This document shows, one piece after another, positions 38,846-51,700 of a stretch of 64,000 bases of DNA. The stretch's first letter is position 1. Each line of letters starts with the position of its first letter. The stretch spans positions 1-64,000 of the forward strand of contig NW_020170538.1 in the NCBI RefSeq assembly GCF_000524195.1, written 5' to 3'. The notes under the pieces are model-generated. The model was given only the letters and a program-made list of their open reading frames with translations. It had not been told where the DNA came from and made no database searches. The position numbers and the translations under genes were made by a program. The stretch is from Echinococcus granulosus. Taxonomy: Eukaryota > Platyhelminthes > Cestoda > Cyclophyllidea > Taeniidae.

Positions 38846-41800
38846 TTAGGAGCGAATACAGGGCACAATTTTAGTGCCCGTGGAAAGACACGGCTGTGGT
38901 CCAAACTTCTGATGGAATTGGTAACGCAGATATGCCGAAATCGTTTGGATTAGCAGTTGAACCTGTAGTTGTAAGAGAAAAGTTAGCCTGTTTAACATGA
39001 GACAATGACAAGCTTTTCAGTCCTCCACGACGGAGGTGTGGAGCCGTACTCCTACTACCACTGTTACCAGTGCGCCAGACCCGTTGCATACCGCCAATAC
39101 TGGTGTGGCATGTTTGCTCCACGTCGGAAGCAAAAAAATCAGTCGGCAGACAATCAAAAAGGGCGGGTTTTTCAGGGAAGAGAATAGATAGTTTTCGAGC
39201 CTATTGTCATCTGTTAAGACAGGCAACACTCAATTGAGGTGGATGTTAACAAGTTGTTTTGAAGAAGTTAGTCCTGAATGACCTTCATCAAGGAATGAAG
39301 GGGCACGGGGCATCCTCGGAACTCATGCATCTATTACCCCTGCAAAACGTTCCCGAGCGGTGCGTCCCACTACCACAGATCGCACCATCCCCAACTCCCC
39401 TCAGCATCCACTGAAGCGAGGTAAACCCTATTTACCAAACCGACGTGCTAAGATCAAATCAGGTACCTTAAATTGACATTTCAGGAGGTTCGGAGACAGG
39501 AGGAAAAATAATCGGGGCTAATAAAGAGCACCATACCAAAAACTGTACAAATTTTCTGATCGCCTGGTACCTTCACACTCGTGTGTCCGACACCGTCTTT
39601 GAGAGCAGCTCGGGCGGTGGGATGTGCACTACACTCTTAAACACCTCGCAAAGAAAACGACAGTTCCATTTGGTGCCTCACAGAAAGCCAACTATTGGAT
39701 ACTACAATAGAAGTAGAGAACCAACTAAACACCAGCCACATTGATAGGTTTCGAATTGATCATTAAAAAACCACCTCAAATTTCAAACACAAGGCAAAAC
39801 CGAAAATGTAAGCCAGAGGGGGGAATAAAGTAGGGACGAAATTAAGAGGGGCTGCTTCGGGTTGCTTTTAGACAGGGATCTTTGAACAGAAGAGATGATA
39901 GCAAGAAATCGCTTCGACGTGGAACATCGTGTAGCCGTAGGTAATGGAACCCACCAAAACCTATCATCGGATTCATTGGAATGGAAAAGCAAGACCCTTG
40001 TCAAGAGCTCAGAGAATTGCGGACTTCGTCAGTCTTCAGAAATGTGGACACATGACAAGTGTATACTTTTTCAGGAACAAGATCACCCATGCGATGGGAA
40101 ATTCTCAGCCTCCCCCATCAAGGAACACTTTGGTGTGCGTCACATTTACCAGCCAGGCAGACAATAAATCCAGTTGGTTTTCACCTACCAAAACGAGCTC
40201 CCAGACTAAATCGTGTTAAAACAGAAAAATACATTTTTTTAATTAAAAAAGAGGAAATCTCACCCGCACAATCCCGATGATGAGAGACGCTGAGAAGTAG
40301 AAATTTGCATTGGACGTTCCCGTATGAAGCCAGGTTAGGTAGAACAGCGGAGCTAGGATTAAGGCCACTGCTGCTAAGACGGAGAGGATGAATGTGTTCT
40401 TAAAATCTACAATGATTAAAAATATCCCTTTCAACTGACAAAGGAGGCAAATGCATTGGACAGGCTGAATTGATGGTTTTGTACCTAGTTATGATAAAGA
40501 TTGGAGTTCCTATAAGTGGTGAATCAATGTCACGGATAATGAGTGAACGAATGGATAAGCCAAAGACAGAAGGATGGATGGACAAAGGGTTAGTTGAGTC
40601 AAAAGCCGTGATATAATTCATTCAAGAGTTTGAATGATGAGTTCCCAAGTTTAGTTCCTGTGGCAGTGTTGTTTCCGGTAGCAATATATAAAAGACAGGA
40701 GGAATATTTATCTACGTCTCTCTCAACGAAACCAATTCCGTAGGTTGTCGAGTCGCAGGCTAATTCTCCGACATTGAGCAGTCCTTCTGAGAAATTTCTG
40801 ACAAAAATGGCTCATTTCATTAAATTGCGAGGTTGTTTTTTGAACAGTCTGAACGAAAAGTCGATCACTCCACCTCAACACTAGTACTACCTCAACATTT
40901 AAGTGCTACGACGCGTCACGATTCGTGTAGAGATCTAAGGAGATTGAGTCTCACGACTAAAAGATAGAGTTTTACCTAAACATGAGTGGAATTCCACAGC
41001 TGCAACTGGAAGGTAGGTGAATCCGTTTTCTTCTAATTCACCTGCACATTCGCATCTCAAGTTCTAATCTAATGCGTTTGAGTCAGACTAATGAATGCTT
41101 CTACTGCTGATAGTCACCTATCAGCTCATTTTTGAAAATAAAACAGCACATTCAACCATTACTACCAAACAACGGACTGTGGGTGAGCACATCCATGAAA
41201 GGAAACAGCTTACAGATGAAAATGTGACGCCAGTGCATGAGCAGTGCAAGAGAACAGCCCAGATCGGCGACACTGTTGTAGGGCCTCAGCACACCCGTTG
41301 TCATGGTGAGCAGAAGGGCCAGGAAGAGTGGATCCTCGCTGTAAACAAAAAGAGCACAATGAGATAGGCGGTCTTGACGGCTGCGTTGACGGGGATAAAA
41401 AAACCCCAACTTTGTCAGTTAATGCGAGGTTAGATAGGCGCCTTTTCATCGAAATACTCCCAGTTGGGAATTTCGAGGAAATCAAGAGTCATGCAATAGA
41501 TTTTCCAATAATTGTGTATTACATAGACTACTAAAGGACCAAATTTGTAAACTATGAGGGGTTTGCAAGATTTAACTGAATTCCATCACCTAACAGTTCT
41601 AATACGAAAACTCTGGAATCAAAAGCAGTCAATGATGAGAAGTATACTCCATTCTTATTGCCAAAACTGCCAACGACGATGATTCCGAGAGTACATTATT
41701 TTTAAATGCTCTGGCCAAATTTGCAGCACTTAAAACCAGACGGGAGCTTTATTCAAAATGGTCGAATATCATCAATGACGTGGAACTTGGGGCAACAACA

Positions 41801-43414
41801 CGCCCTAAATGAATGCAAGAATCTGCACCCAAAACACGGAAGTCAATTTTGAGTCCTAGATCGAGAAAGCTGGTCAGGAGAGGCTCAAGGTGTATTTCAG
41901 CAGCCACTCCATTCGTGCAAAACAATGACCGAAAGTTTTCGTGGTCAGATCACTCCTAGTTGGGAACTGATATTTGAAACGTCTTTAAGATGGCCTACTA
42001 ATAGGCATAGGGAGAAAACCAAGGTCGCACTAATATCTGGGGTTGTCGAGAACATTACGGCCTGAAACAACCATAGAGACGGGAGATAAGTCATACCTGG
42101 ATAATGATAGGGCATGCAAAGACATACAAACCCAACTTAACAATTGACATGCATTGCTTAAAAGCTTCTACCATCACAAAATTAGGATATCCTTTTCAGA
42201 TCAAGAATGAAAGAGCGAATTAAAGCCATTTAACAAAATAAAGGGGGACAAACATGGGTTAGGCATTAGTTTAAAAATGTGAACTCAAACTTACTAGAAC
42301 CGGAACAATAGACCAAAACATAGTCCAAATATGATGAGCTGCATTGTCCAAACGAAGAAAACGTTGAAGTGAGCAAACATTTCAACGTACATATACCAGA
42401 AAAGCCCCAAATTTGGGGTTGTGTTTCGAGCGTAGATGCTGGAAAAAAACAAGGTGTTAGAATCGATGCTAGAAGAAATAAGTTAAACGGAAATGGGACT
42501 GACTTCGAGATGTAGCAGTACCTCAGGAAGCTCCAGCTATTTTCAAAGTAGTATGTCGAGAAAAGAAGACCAGCGAGTGTAAGAGTAAAGGCAATGAGTG
42601 ATGAGAACACACGAGATTTACACTGAAAGGTAACAAAAGTGAAAATAAATTTTTATTTTGAGACTGAGGACTTACATTTCGACATTGCGCCAGCACAGCA
42701 AGCATGAGGTAGCTGGGGTATATGTTTATGTAAGATCCAACGCCGCAGAGAACACTAGCAATTAAAGTTCGGTCTGCAATCGTGAATTAAGACTTGATTT
42801 GTAGAAAACAAACCTTTGGCTAATGCAATAAAAATTAGGGCTGTGAGGATGACGGGCACAATTCCGACTGAATGATTGCCAAAGGCGAAAACAGAAAAGG
42901 GATTGAAAGCAAATCTAAAAACAAAAAGTCAGCATTCACAGGAGGTTGAACTTGACAACGTACACAAAAACGGATAAGGGATAAGCACATAATGGGATTC
43001 GTGCACCAACTTTTACCGAATCGAACGAAAGAAAGACTAAAAATCCCAGACATTCAAGTGCCTAAACTTGCCAATGACGAAAGAGAAGAACTACGGGAAG
43101 TATGATTCTTTCGTAGTGGGCGAAATCGAACACTTTCCACAGAACCAAATATAACGGCGGCTAGAAAATACAGTTCAAACAATAGTGCTAACCTGTGCAA
43201 TTGCGGGAGAGCCGTTTATAACATTTGGGTTGCGGAATATTGTCACTTCCTCTTTTACTAGACGGGATATGAGAATAGAACAGATATTACGGCGTGACCA
43301 ATCCTCATTCGCGGCATGACCTATACTTTGTAGAACTGGCAAGGGTGCGAAGTTCAGGCACAAAAGCCGAAGCAGAATACCAACAGTAAAGTACTCAACA
43401 AAGTACCTTGACAT
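38846..43414 (-). CDS. PIGU: GPI transamidase subunit PIG-U
   Basis: PIG-U is a multi-pass ER membrane subunit of the complex that transfers GPI anchors to proteins. Ten minus-strand exons join in frame to 387 codons plus stop (human 435): 43193-43414, 43068-43160, 43017-43036, 42814-42914, 42676-42773, 42522-42622, 42295-42438, 41214-41338, 40264-40406 and 38846-38962. Hydrophobic segments occur throughout. Landmarks are FNPFSV (human LNPYTI), YINIYPSYL (human QSLYPLTL), TPNLGLFWYMYVEMF (human TPNIGLFWYFFAEMF), RPYNSVADL (human SYPTVGDV) and GTSNANFYF (human GSANSNFFY). The last exon, starting VQLLIQTISAYLR, aligns with GQILLISDYFYAFLR. The 20-nt exon at 43017-43036 is needed for phase and is the least certain; the loop it replaces is shorter than in human. 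RABL3 lies about 950 bases upstream in the same direction. Confidence 0.9.
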
Positions 43415-44363
43415 CACTGACACGCCCACACGTTTTATCTCATCTGGTCGCTTTAACAATAGGTATACTAAAACACAATAAAGGGGGTGACAAAACCCTT
43501 ACTTCATTGTCAAAATCACTTAGCGGAACTCATCACTCATATTATATCTAGTTTAATAGTTGTGTTTTTTTTAACGCTACATTATTTGCGTTTTTTAGTA
43601 AATATTAGTATATTGTAGAAGAACTTTTGTCCTCGTTGCGCATGAAATTGTTTGATTATACTACATCTAACCTTCCTAAATATTTTGTGAGCTTACATGT
43701 TCATTCCGCTACTATTGCTATTGGACCATCTCAAATCCCTTTGCTGGAAACCTCCTAGGACTAAATTCTAAAAACTCATTTAGCACCCCGGGACTTTCCT
43801 GAGGATAAAAAAGCCACAGCACTTGAGCTTAGTAGGTATTCCCAGCTAGGAACAATCGTGGAGCCCCCAATCAGTCGGCCATCAAACCCAAGTGTTAAAT
43901 AAACAAATAAAGAATTACTCTTGGGTCCAGTGCACGTTTGATGTAAAACAGCTACCACCGTCCCAGTGAAGCTCACCATTCCATTTCACTTATATCTAAT
44001 TTTCGAGGTCTACCACCAACGCGGTCTCCACCGCTACATCATAACCTGAAGCGGACAGGACCTGCAAACCCCAACCAACACAACACACCATGGGAATTCC
44101 TCAGCTGCCTACAGAACAGAGGGCACTACTCACCCCACAGAAAAGTAATAAGGCTCTAGGCAGCCTTGTGGAACAGCCCCAACCTAGAAGTGACATCACC
44201 CAATCACGAGGTAAATCGGAACCTGACTACCCTCAGAGCGATAGAATTCTAGAACAACTGCCTAATTTAAAGCCAATACACAGAAATCACAACGCATAAC
44301 AGTGCAAAAGAGATACAAACATATCTTGGTGAAGGTAGGAAAGTAATCAAGTACAACGGCACC
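43415..44363. other. Intergenic DNA between RABL3 and PIGU
   Basis: It holds the RABL3 3' untranslated region and the PIGU promoter, both on the minus strand. A plus-strand frame at 44090-44299 is rich in Pro, Gln and Ser and starts with a GGAATTCC.CAGCTGC word also present at 40986-41003. I see no convincing poly(A) signal for RABL3. Confidence 0.45.
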
Positions 44364-47300
44364 TCAGAAATTGGGCATTCGGTAGGTGACAGCGCCGCCG
44401 GACCGACGTTCGAAGGAAGGAAGTTGTGCAACATTCTGGCCCACCAAGGACGTCGTGGGGATAGTAGTGATGTCATTCAACGAATCCCGCTTACCGACAC
44501 CTTTGTTGCATTTTTTGAAGCGAACGACCTGTGGAATGCCAAATACGGAAGCGATCAACGATGATATAGCTAACAGAACCGCAGTAAGAAGTGCCTGATT
44601 TTGTCTCAGAAAGCAGATCAGACGTTCCATGCTTGTCTTTGCCGTGAGGATGTACTATTGACATTATCTTGTGAAATTAGACAGATCGAAACATCAACAA
44701 ACGAAGTGTCCGCCTAATCAGAATATGACTAGCCATGTAGATCTACTGATTGAGTGAGCGGTCAATCTCTGCCGTATGGTTCCAGGCTTGGATATGATGA
44801 TGGTACTACATCCATCCGGAGTAAACACTGTACATGGAACAGTCCGCGCACGATTATTTTAGATGGCAGTGATGCTGAACGCAGCCTTCAAACCCGCGTC
44901 TCAAACACTAGCGGATATCTGCTGATATCCACGAAGGACTTCAAGAACAATTTTTATGGTACCTTGCTACCGCAATGGAACGGTCAGCCGCAGTAAGACG
45001 TGCCGACAGCGTCAACGTAGGCAGCAAAGACGACCATACTTTCGCAAATCAATGAAGATCCCGGCTGCAGTGGTTCCTCCCTCCACACTCACAGACAACA
45101 ATCGTTTATTGCTGTCAACGAACATTCAGCCAACACACAGGACCCCAATCAGAGAAGCAAAAGTGTGTAGGAGACGAATCTCTCCCTAGGAGGAGTGAGC
45201 ACAACCCGACTTGATCATTGACGGAGATCTACGATTTCGAGGGGTTTGTGCATATCGCGTACGAGAACGACTCTCCACAGGCGGGAAGGGAGTCTGCCTT
45301 AGGATGGTTAAGACCTACTAACCAAACTATCTTATCAGCTAAAAACATGGATTTGTATATAAATGCACCAGAGTCCGCTTCTTAAGGGCCCAGCCTAGTC
45401 CAAAACCTCTCAATGGTAAGTGTCTTGACCCACAGGCACCGAGAATATAAGCCGACATACCTGCTGTAGAAAGGTTGAAATTGTCCTGCCATTGTGCGAG
45501 TTCTCAGCAAGGCTGTCAGCAGAATTACAGTTCTAAAAGAGAGGAAAAGTTAGCCTAGAGAAAGGCAAAACCACAAAGCCTCCGGTCGGCTTTAACTACA
45601 GCCTTGCAAAGGGGAGGATGAGAGACTTGCTCAAACTGCACCCTGCGAATGCCACCGAGACCTTCAATGGAAGGCGTGCTAATGGGTAATGGTCTAAGCC
45701 AACCAAAGTCGAAAAATACCGGGAAGATTATGGTAAGGGATTTCATCTCATATAGAAGCCAGACCCAAGTCAAGGATGAGCGCCAAATTTCACAGACGCA
45801 CATTAAAAAAAGGGCGTTACCAGATGCAATCTTTATGCCGATGACCATACTCACTGCTATAAAACTATTTGTATCTACCCGCCTCATCACGGTGTCTCTT
45901 AACGCAGCAAAAAGGTGAGAATAATGAAGACAAACAGTTGAATATTATGCGGGTATCAGAAGGACTGGAAAAACAAACAATAATCGGATTAGAAGGCACA
46001 CAAACGTCAATATTTTTCTGACAGATATGCGATTGGCATCAGTGCTCTTGAAATTCACCAATTGCACCACCGCCATTAAAGCTGATAACTCTTGTACTAT
46101 GCGGCTACCTTGAGGAGTCATAGGTTCACTGTGCCTGACTATCGTGTTTTTCTGTGGTTTGTGATGACCAGAGGAGAAATTTACAACTCACGAGAGTGAT
46201 TTCAGGAAATGCTCGTGAGGCCGCGAACCCCGACAAGGTGGGTAATGTGGACCGACAACCACTAGACCAAGGGGGTACGTAGGAAGTTGAGGAGTAGGTG
46301 GAACGTCGCACTTGATCCAACTTCGTCCCTACCACTAGAACCGGGAGAGGCAGTGTTGATAATGACGACTTAAGAGATGGTTGGGGTTGCGGGATGGCCA
46401 AGGCCATCATGGTAGAAGAAGACGATGAGATGAGAGCCTGAATGGGCGATTTCACACCAATGTTAAGTGACCCTGTCCGATCAGTATCCGTGGGGTAGAA
46501 CACAACCTCAAAGCTGCCAATTAAAAGGGCGAGGAGACAAGATCAAGACACAACAAGACATTGGGGATGGCAAATTGACCTTAAATTATAACAAGGTAAG
46601 AAAGTTTCTAAAGCATGGGAAAAGAGACTAATCGCCGTAAAGAGCATTTCAGGAGGAGATCATTAAAAACCTGAAATGTTTTGGTCACATACGCCCGTCC
46701 TTTTGAAGTGATCTCAGTCAGCCACTTGTCCAGGTTGGCCTCTGACTTCTTGTTAGTGAGATCGTGTACCAGAATAACACCGTGGATATTGTCGTAGAAG
46801 ACGGAGCGGGTGTTGGCATGACTTGCCGGGCCCCCAATGTCCCAGAATTCAACAAAGTATCGTTCCTCGTCGGCCGTCCTCGATTGCCCAATTCGGCTAC
46901 CAACATCGCCAACGCATCTGGGCCGTGGAAAAATCTTTAGGAGAAGAGGAAGCTATTAAAAGTAGGAACGCTAAACTCCGACCGATTTCGCGAGGATTAT
47001 CCTTTTGTGATAGGCTAAAATAAAGTAAAGACCGTCTGCAAAGGACTTTGACTGTTCTCCAAAACTGATGCATTTTCGAAAAAAACCTCTAGGGGACAGA
47101 TGAAGGGGCATAATGGTAAACTACCGGAATGGTGTCAAAATCAACCTTCCATAGAATACAACCAATGAACGAGATTGGAAAGTGGTAGGAACTGACAGCA
47201 GGAAAGGGCTAAGTTAATCTGACCAGTCTTCCATGACTAAACCTCCATGCTCATGGCACAGAGCCCTGCTCAAACAACATATTCTACTTCAATGATATCA

Positions 47301-47936
47301 CGTTCCTTCTATACGCTTACAATAAAGCCAATCTTTAAACTCCTACGCATCAAAATGACATCGGACACAGGTTAGTGATATAAAGACAATAGAAATGTAC
47401 GCACGATGGAATAAAGTTCAAGAATGTGTCACAGAACTGAGTACCAAAGGAAAAAACGGTTATAAAAATGAGGTGACAAATGCATTTCAGAAAAAAAAAG
47501 TTTGAAATTTATGCCAAAGGACAGAAATGAAAACACCCTAGCATTTTAAAGCAGAAAGATATGCTAAAACACCCTAATAATGAACTATACCACAAAGGAC
47601 TTGTATATTTTAAGAGGTAACAAAAATGTACGCTGATCAAATGAGCCTTAGCAACGAAAGCGGGACTCGCCTATTAGCACAGAGGCTTTAGCAAAAAAAT
47701 CCTGTAGGAAAACGAAACCTGTGAGATCTCCATCGAAATTACACAAGAATAACTACTCAAACACGAGTATAAACTTAAAAAAGTTGATCGATCCGTACCA
47801 ATAACTCAACACTACACCCGATTGTCCACGAGGGATTGGGAAGTGTTTCTTCATAGCAGAGTAAATGGACAAAAGCGGTTTTACCGACGCCCGAGTCCCC
47901 AGCAACAACGACTTTTAACCTGTCATAGTCACTCAT
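44364..47936 (-). CDS. RABL3: Rab-like GTPase RABL3
   Basis: RABL3 is an atypical Rab-like small GTPase. Five minus-strand exons join in frame to 305 codons plus stop (human 236): 47818-47936, 46671-46917, 46192-46506, 45461-45532 and 44364-44528. The P-loop GDSGVGKT is at residues 13-20, followed by VHLLC and NPSWTIGC, both typical of RABL3. The switch II motif WDIGG is at 65-69, then VILVHDLTNKKS. The guanine-specificity motif TKLDQ is at 183-187. The C-terminal segment has the family's NCNSADS (human DCTNPRY) and FERR motifs and ends without a prenylation cysteine, as in other RABL3 proteins. The extra length is a Ser/Pro-rich insert at about 130-175, just before the TKLD strand. The first donor is GTGTAG, which is weak, but it gives exact family length and phase. 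TRPML lies head to head. Confidence 0.93.
44529..45460. other. RABL3 last intron
   Basis: About 0.9 kb. Plus-strand frames at 44754-45189 are antisense to the gene and resemble nothing known. No repeat or second gene was recognised. Confidence 0.5.
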
Positions 47937-48758
47937 CTGCTAAAGGAATAAAAAATTACAGCATATGAGTCACAATTCCGGATTAAGAAAAAAAGCAGGC
48001 CCAATAAATCCTTTAATCACGCGTAGCTAATCCATAGAAATCAGATTCAAGGAGGAAGTTGTTGTGCCGATTATGCGACTTCAAAGATAAGAGATTTAGT
48101 TACTACGGCTAAAATGGAGCAAAAACTACGGCCAAGAACACGAACTACTCCACACCGAACAAAGAACCGAAGTGAAATACTGCTAACCCGTTTAACACAC
48201 TGATTTAAAGGCCGCTGCTTTTGGCTTAAAAGTGACACCTTTAAAAATAGGTTTGTGTTATTGATTGACCAATATTAAGCATAAGCAACTATTTGCTATG
48301 GGAAAGCGCAGCCAAAACTGGCAGTACAATTAAAGATTTTCTTAAATCTTTTTTCTTAGGGGTTAAGATGAAAAAAATCATATTTATTGCATTTCAAATC
48401 TGTAGAAGTAAAAATATGTTTTGCCGTCCTATTACGATTAATCTCACAGGATTTCCCGGTTTGACTCCTGTTCTTTTTGACCTGTATTTCCACTCCTCAT
48501 GGTATGTTGATTTTCGTTGCGAATGAGTGGTTTGTGTTAGATTTGTAGTAAGCTACCTTTTTTGGTTCTTTCTTATATTCAGTGAGTTTGTATCAGCCCT
48601 ATTTACTCCAATATCTTTGTCAACTGCTAGAATCTTGGTTTTGTTTTTTTTTTTCGGTGTTGAGCATTTTTATGGGTGCTTTCTACATTATTCACGATCA
48701 TGGTACGCTTATTGCTTTAGAACGACTTTTCTTTTGTGCCATATGAGTGGTTTATCGT
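47937..48758. promoter_or_regulatory. Shared divergent promoter region of RABL3 and TRPML
   Basis: Only 822 bases separate the RABL3 and TRPML start codons, so both promoters must lie here unless upstream non-coding exons exist. The sequence is AT-rich and contains ATTGATTGACCAATATT near 48260, a CCAAT element. Plus-strand open frames in this stretch are T-rich and not convincing. Confidence 0.55.
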
Positions 48759-51700
48759 ATGTTCACGGGCGTTGTAGGTTATGTCATGCCGCGTCGATAT
48801 ACTTCTTCGGCTCACAATGCCCCATCTCACAATAATGATACAACCCCTCTTATTAACGAATCTCAGACCCCTTTACACCACTCTACGGTGAGGACTTGAA
48901 GATTCAAATCTGCTGCTTGAAAGTCATTTGAATAATACTCGGGACATTTTCGTTGCTAGCTGTCCAATGTTCAACCGGAGCTGAACACAACAAGTGCTGA
49001 CACCAATGAAGTCTCGTGTCTGCGCACGGAACTCTCCTTCTTTTTTCTTTCTTCTGTGCAACGTTGGAAATTAACTGGCGATATCTCCTTCTCAATGCTG
49101 GTTCAATTTCTCAAAATTGTCATCGTCACTTTTCAGGTATGTGATTCAATTCAAAAACTGGGCGACACCTAGAAAGCGTGTGGACTTGAGTATCTTTTCC
49201 AGGGAACGAAAGGGTAGAAGGGGTTTAGCTGAATATTCTTAAGTGCACATCGCCAGAAATTAACAAATGAGTGTTCGATAACTAGTCGATTTATCCGCTG
49301 TCTTGTCCCCCGTTTCGGTGTATGGACGGACTTGTTGGTCAGGGAGTGATTAGACGCGTTTATGTACAGTTGAGGTTTGATGAATTGAAGAATAGGTAAA
49401 TGGGTGCTTGGACGGTTGGCTGGACAAATTAAATGAAGGGTGGATTGATATACCGATTGGCAAACGGCTAGATGTATGGGTGAATGATTGAATGAATAGA
49501 TAATTCAGTTGCCTTCAGAGGTTGAGTCGTTTAAATTAATCATTTTCTTTACTTTTCGATCATACTGGTGTATATTCCACACTTACTAGACGTCTATGAC
49601 CATTGGGCTAGAGATATTTAGTGTTCATTTCATTAGACAGCTTTCTTATCAAGCTATTTTGTGATAGTGTTGGATAATGAACTCTAAACGTTTCTTTTAT
49701 GTTTAATCTTACCCCGAGTTTTGGAATTAGCGCTCATTATATGCTTTGACAAAGGGAGGTTTTATCATTGTTCCGTAGTTTGTTAGGTCCTCGGCACCGC
49801 CTTACCTGAAATGGAGGTGTTTTGGTGGAGGAAATGGGGATATTGGGACGGAAACGGACCCATAATAGGCCTAAATGAACCTCGGAATGTATGTCTTTTC
49901 CTAGCTATAAAATCGAATTCCCAAATCTTTTGTATCATTGGATGCAGTGAATGACTTACAGATAGGCGCGTTTCATACTTTTTTGTTGTCTGACTGTAAC
50001 TCCCTTCGGAGTGCCGATTTTTAAGGACTACTGGGACTTTTTCAGTGCGCTCCCCTCTCGGAAGCCTATTTTAGAGGAATGGCGGTCGAAATGGTTCTGA
50101 TATTTTATTATTAGTCACTTGCATCCCCTTCGTATACAATTGTAACGCATGTACATGACGTGTGGGCTCTTGGAGTAAATACTGAGTGTCACGCCTCCGC
50201 GGCGCTGACGGCAGATGTGTTAAACAATATTTGTGACGATGAATTCTCTACTGTCTCCAGGTATTTGACGGGAAGCCGTAGCTTTTTTGCGAAGAAAATC
50301 AAATGTTTAACCGCGAAACAGTTCTTTGATTAATCAATTTAGAAGGATGTAAAGGCATTTTGTATTTTTTGGTTCAACTAATATCCATTTGTTATTCGGT
50401 TATGAAAAAGAGTTAGAGGATCACTTTGTTATTGTTTCCTTTTTTTATCACTTCAGTCTAAATCTGCACTTAGTCATTTGATTAACCAATCTTGCCTAAT
50501 GGGCAAGCTGTCAAGCACCTATTTGCTCGGCCATAAAAATGAAATGGTAAACAATCTCATTTTTACTACTATTTAATCATGACAGAGAAAGTAATCAACT
50601 CACCTGTTGAGGAACTTGTGATGTTTCAGTTTTTATTCAGAGATACGGATTAGCAGCCCCATTCTCGATTACCTTTGATCACAGAAAACAAGTCGCGAAT
50701 CAGTAATTTTCAGGGACCACAGAACCGAGCGCAATTCTTCTGCTTTCGCGACAATGCCAATGGAAAAGGGATCGTACTATCCCTGTTTCTCTCTAACATT
50801 AGCATTGAAAGTCGATTCTCAGGCAAATGAAGGTGTGAGGGCTGGTCTTTAACCCTGTGGCAAATGTCCAGATTTGGAAAAGTGCGTAAAGTGGGAGTTA
50901 CCTAGTCCCAAATCTTCCTGATAGCATAAGTTGATGGCACTCTGACTCTAAAGACAAGTGGTTGGCGGTGTTTCATCACTGCTGGTAAAATAGGGGACGA
51001 AGGGGCAAATCGTCTTGTTTTCGCTCCTTTTTAATCAGCCTTGTCCTCCCATTCTCACCTAGCTCATCCTATTTGGCACGCTCTCATCGACTCGGGTGAG
51101 TTATGGGGAACGAGCACAGGTGGCATTCAGGCACCTCTACTTTCGTGGGTGGGACCCACAATATGAGACGCTACCCTATCCACCCAGCACCGGGGTCTAC
51201 GGCTTCTACACTCGAGACGAGTTTTACGAGGCTCTGAGTTTTGCTTTGCGACGGGTTGGTGCAGTCTTGTTCTCATAACTTTTTGATTAAGCACTCATTA
51301 ATCCATTCCGTATTCATCCGTCCTGTGTCCACTCATCCTGTATCCATCCACCCATTCTCTATCCATCCTGTATCCATCCATCCATTCATCCATTCTGTAT
51401 ACATCTATCCATCCTCTATCCATCCTGTATCTATCCTGTATCCATCCATCCTGTATCACTCAATCCATCCATCCATTCTGTATCCATCCATCCTGTATCA
51501 CTCAATCCATCTATCCATTCATCCATCCTGTGTCTATCCTGTATCACTCAATCCATCCATCCATNNNNNNNNNNNNNNNNNNNNNNNNNNNNNNNNNNNN
51601 NNNNNNNNNNNNNNNNNNNNNNNNNNNNNNNNNNNNNNNNNNNNNNNNNNNNNNNNNNNNNNNNTATCACTCAATCCATCCATCCATCCTGTATCCATCC

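Noticed and set aside
39005..39187. Cys-rich plus-strand frame (CYQC...WCG)
   Set aside because: It lies inside a PIGU intron on the opposite strand, lacks a complete zinc-binding pattern and has no splice or promoter support.
40070..40130. Minus-strand FLKKYTL peptide as a possible last PIGU exon
   Set aside because: Its splice phase does not fit exon 40264-40406 and a stop precedes it; the exon at 38846-38962 fits phase, sequence and poly(A) signal.
45555..45890. Minus-strand hydrophobic frame between RABL3 exons
   Set aside because: It lies in a RABL3 intron; flanking RABL3 exons join in frame without it and no family matches.
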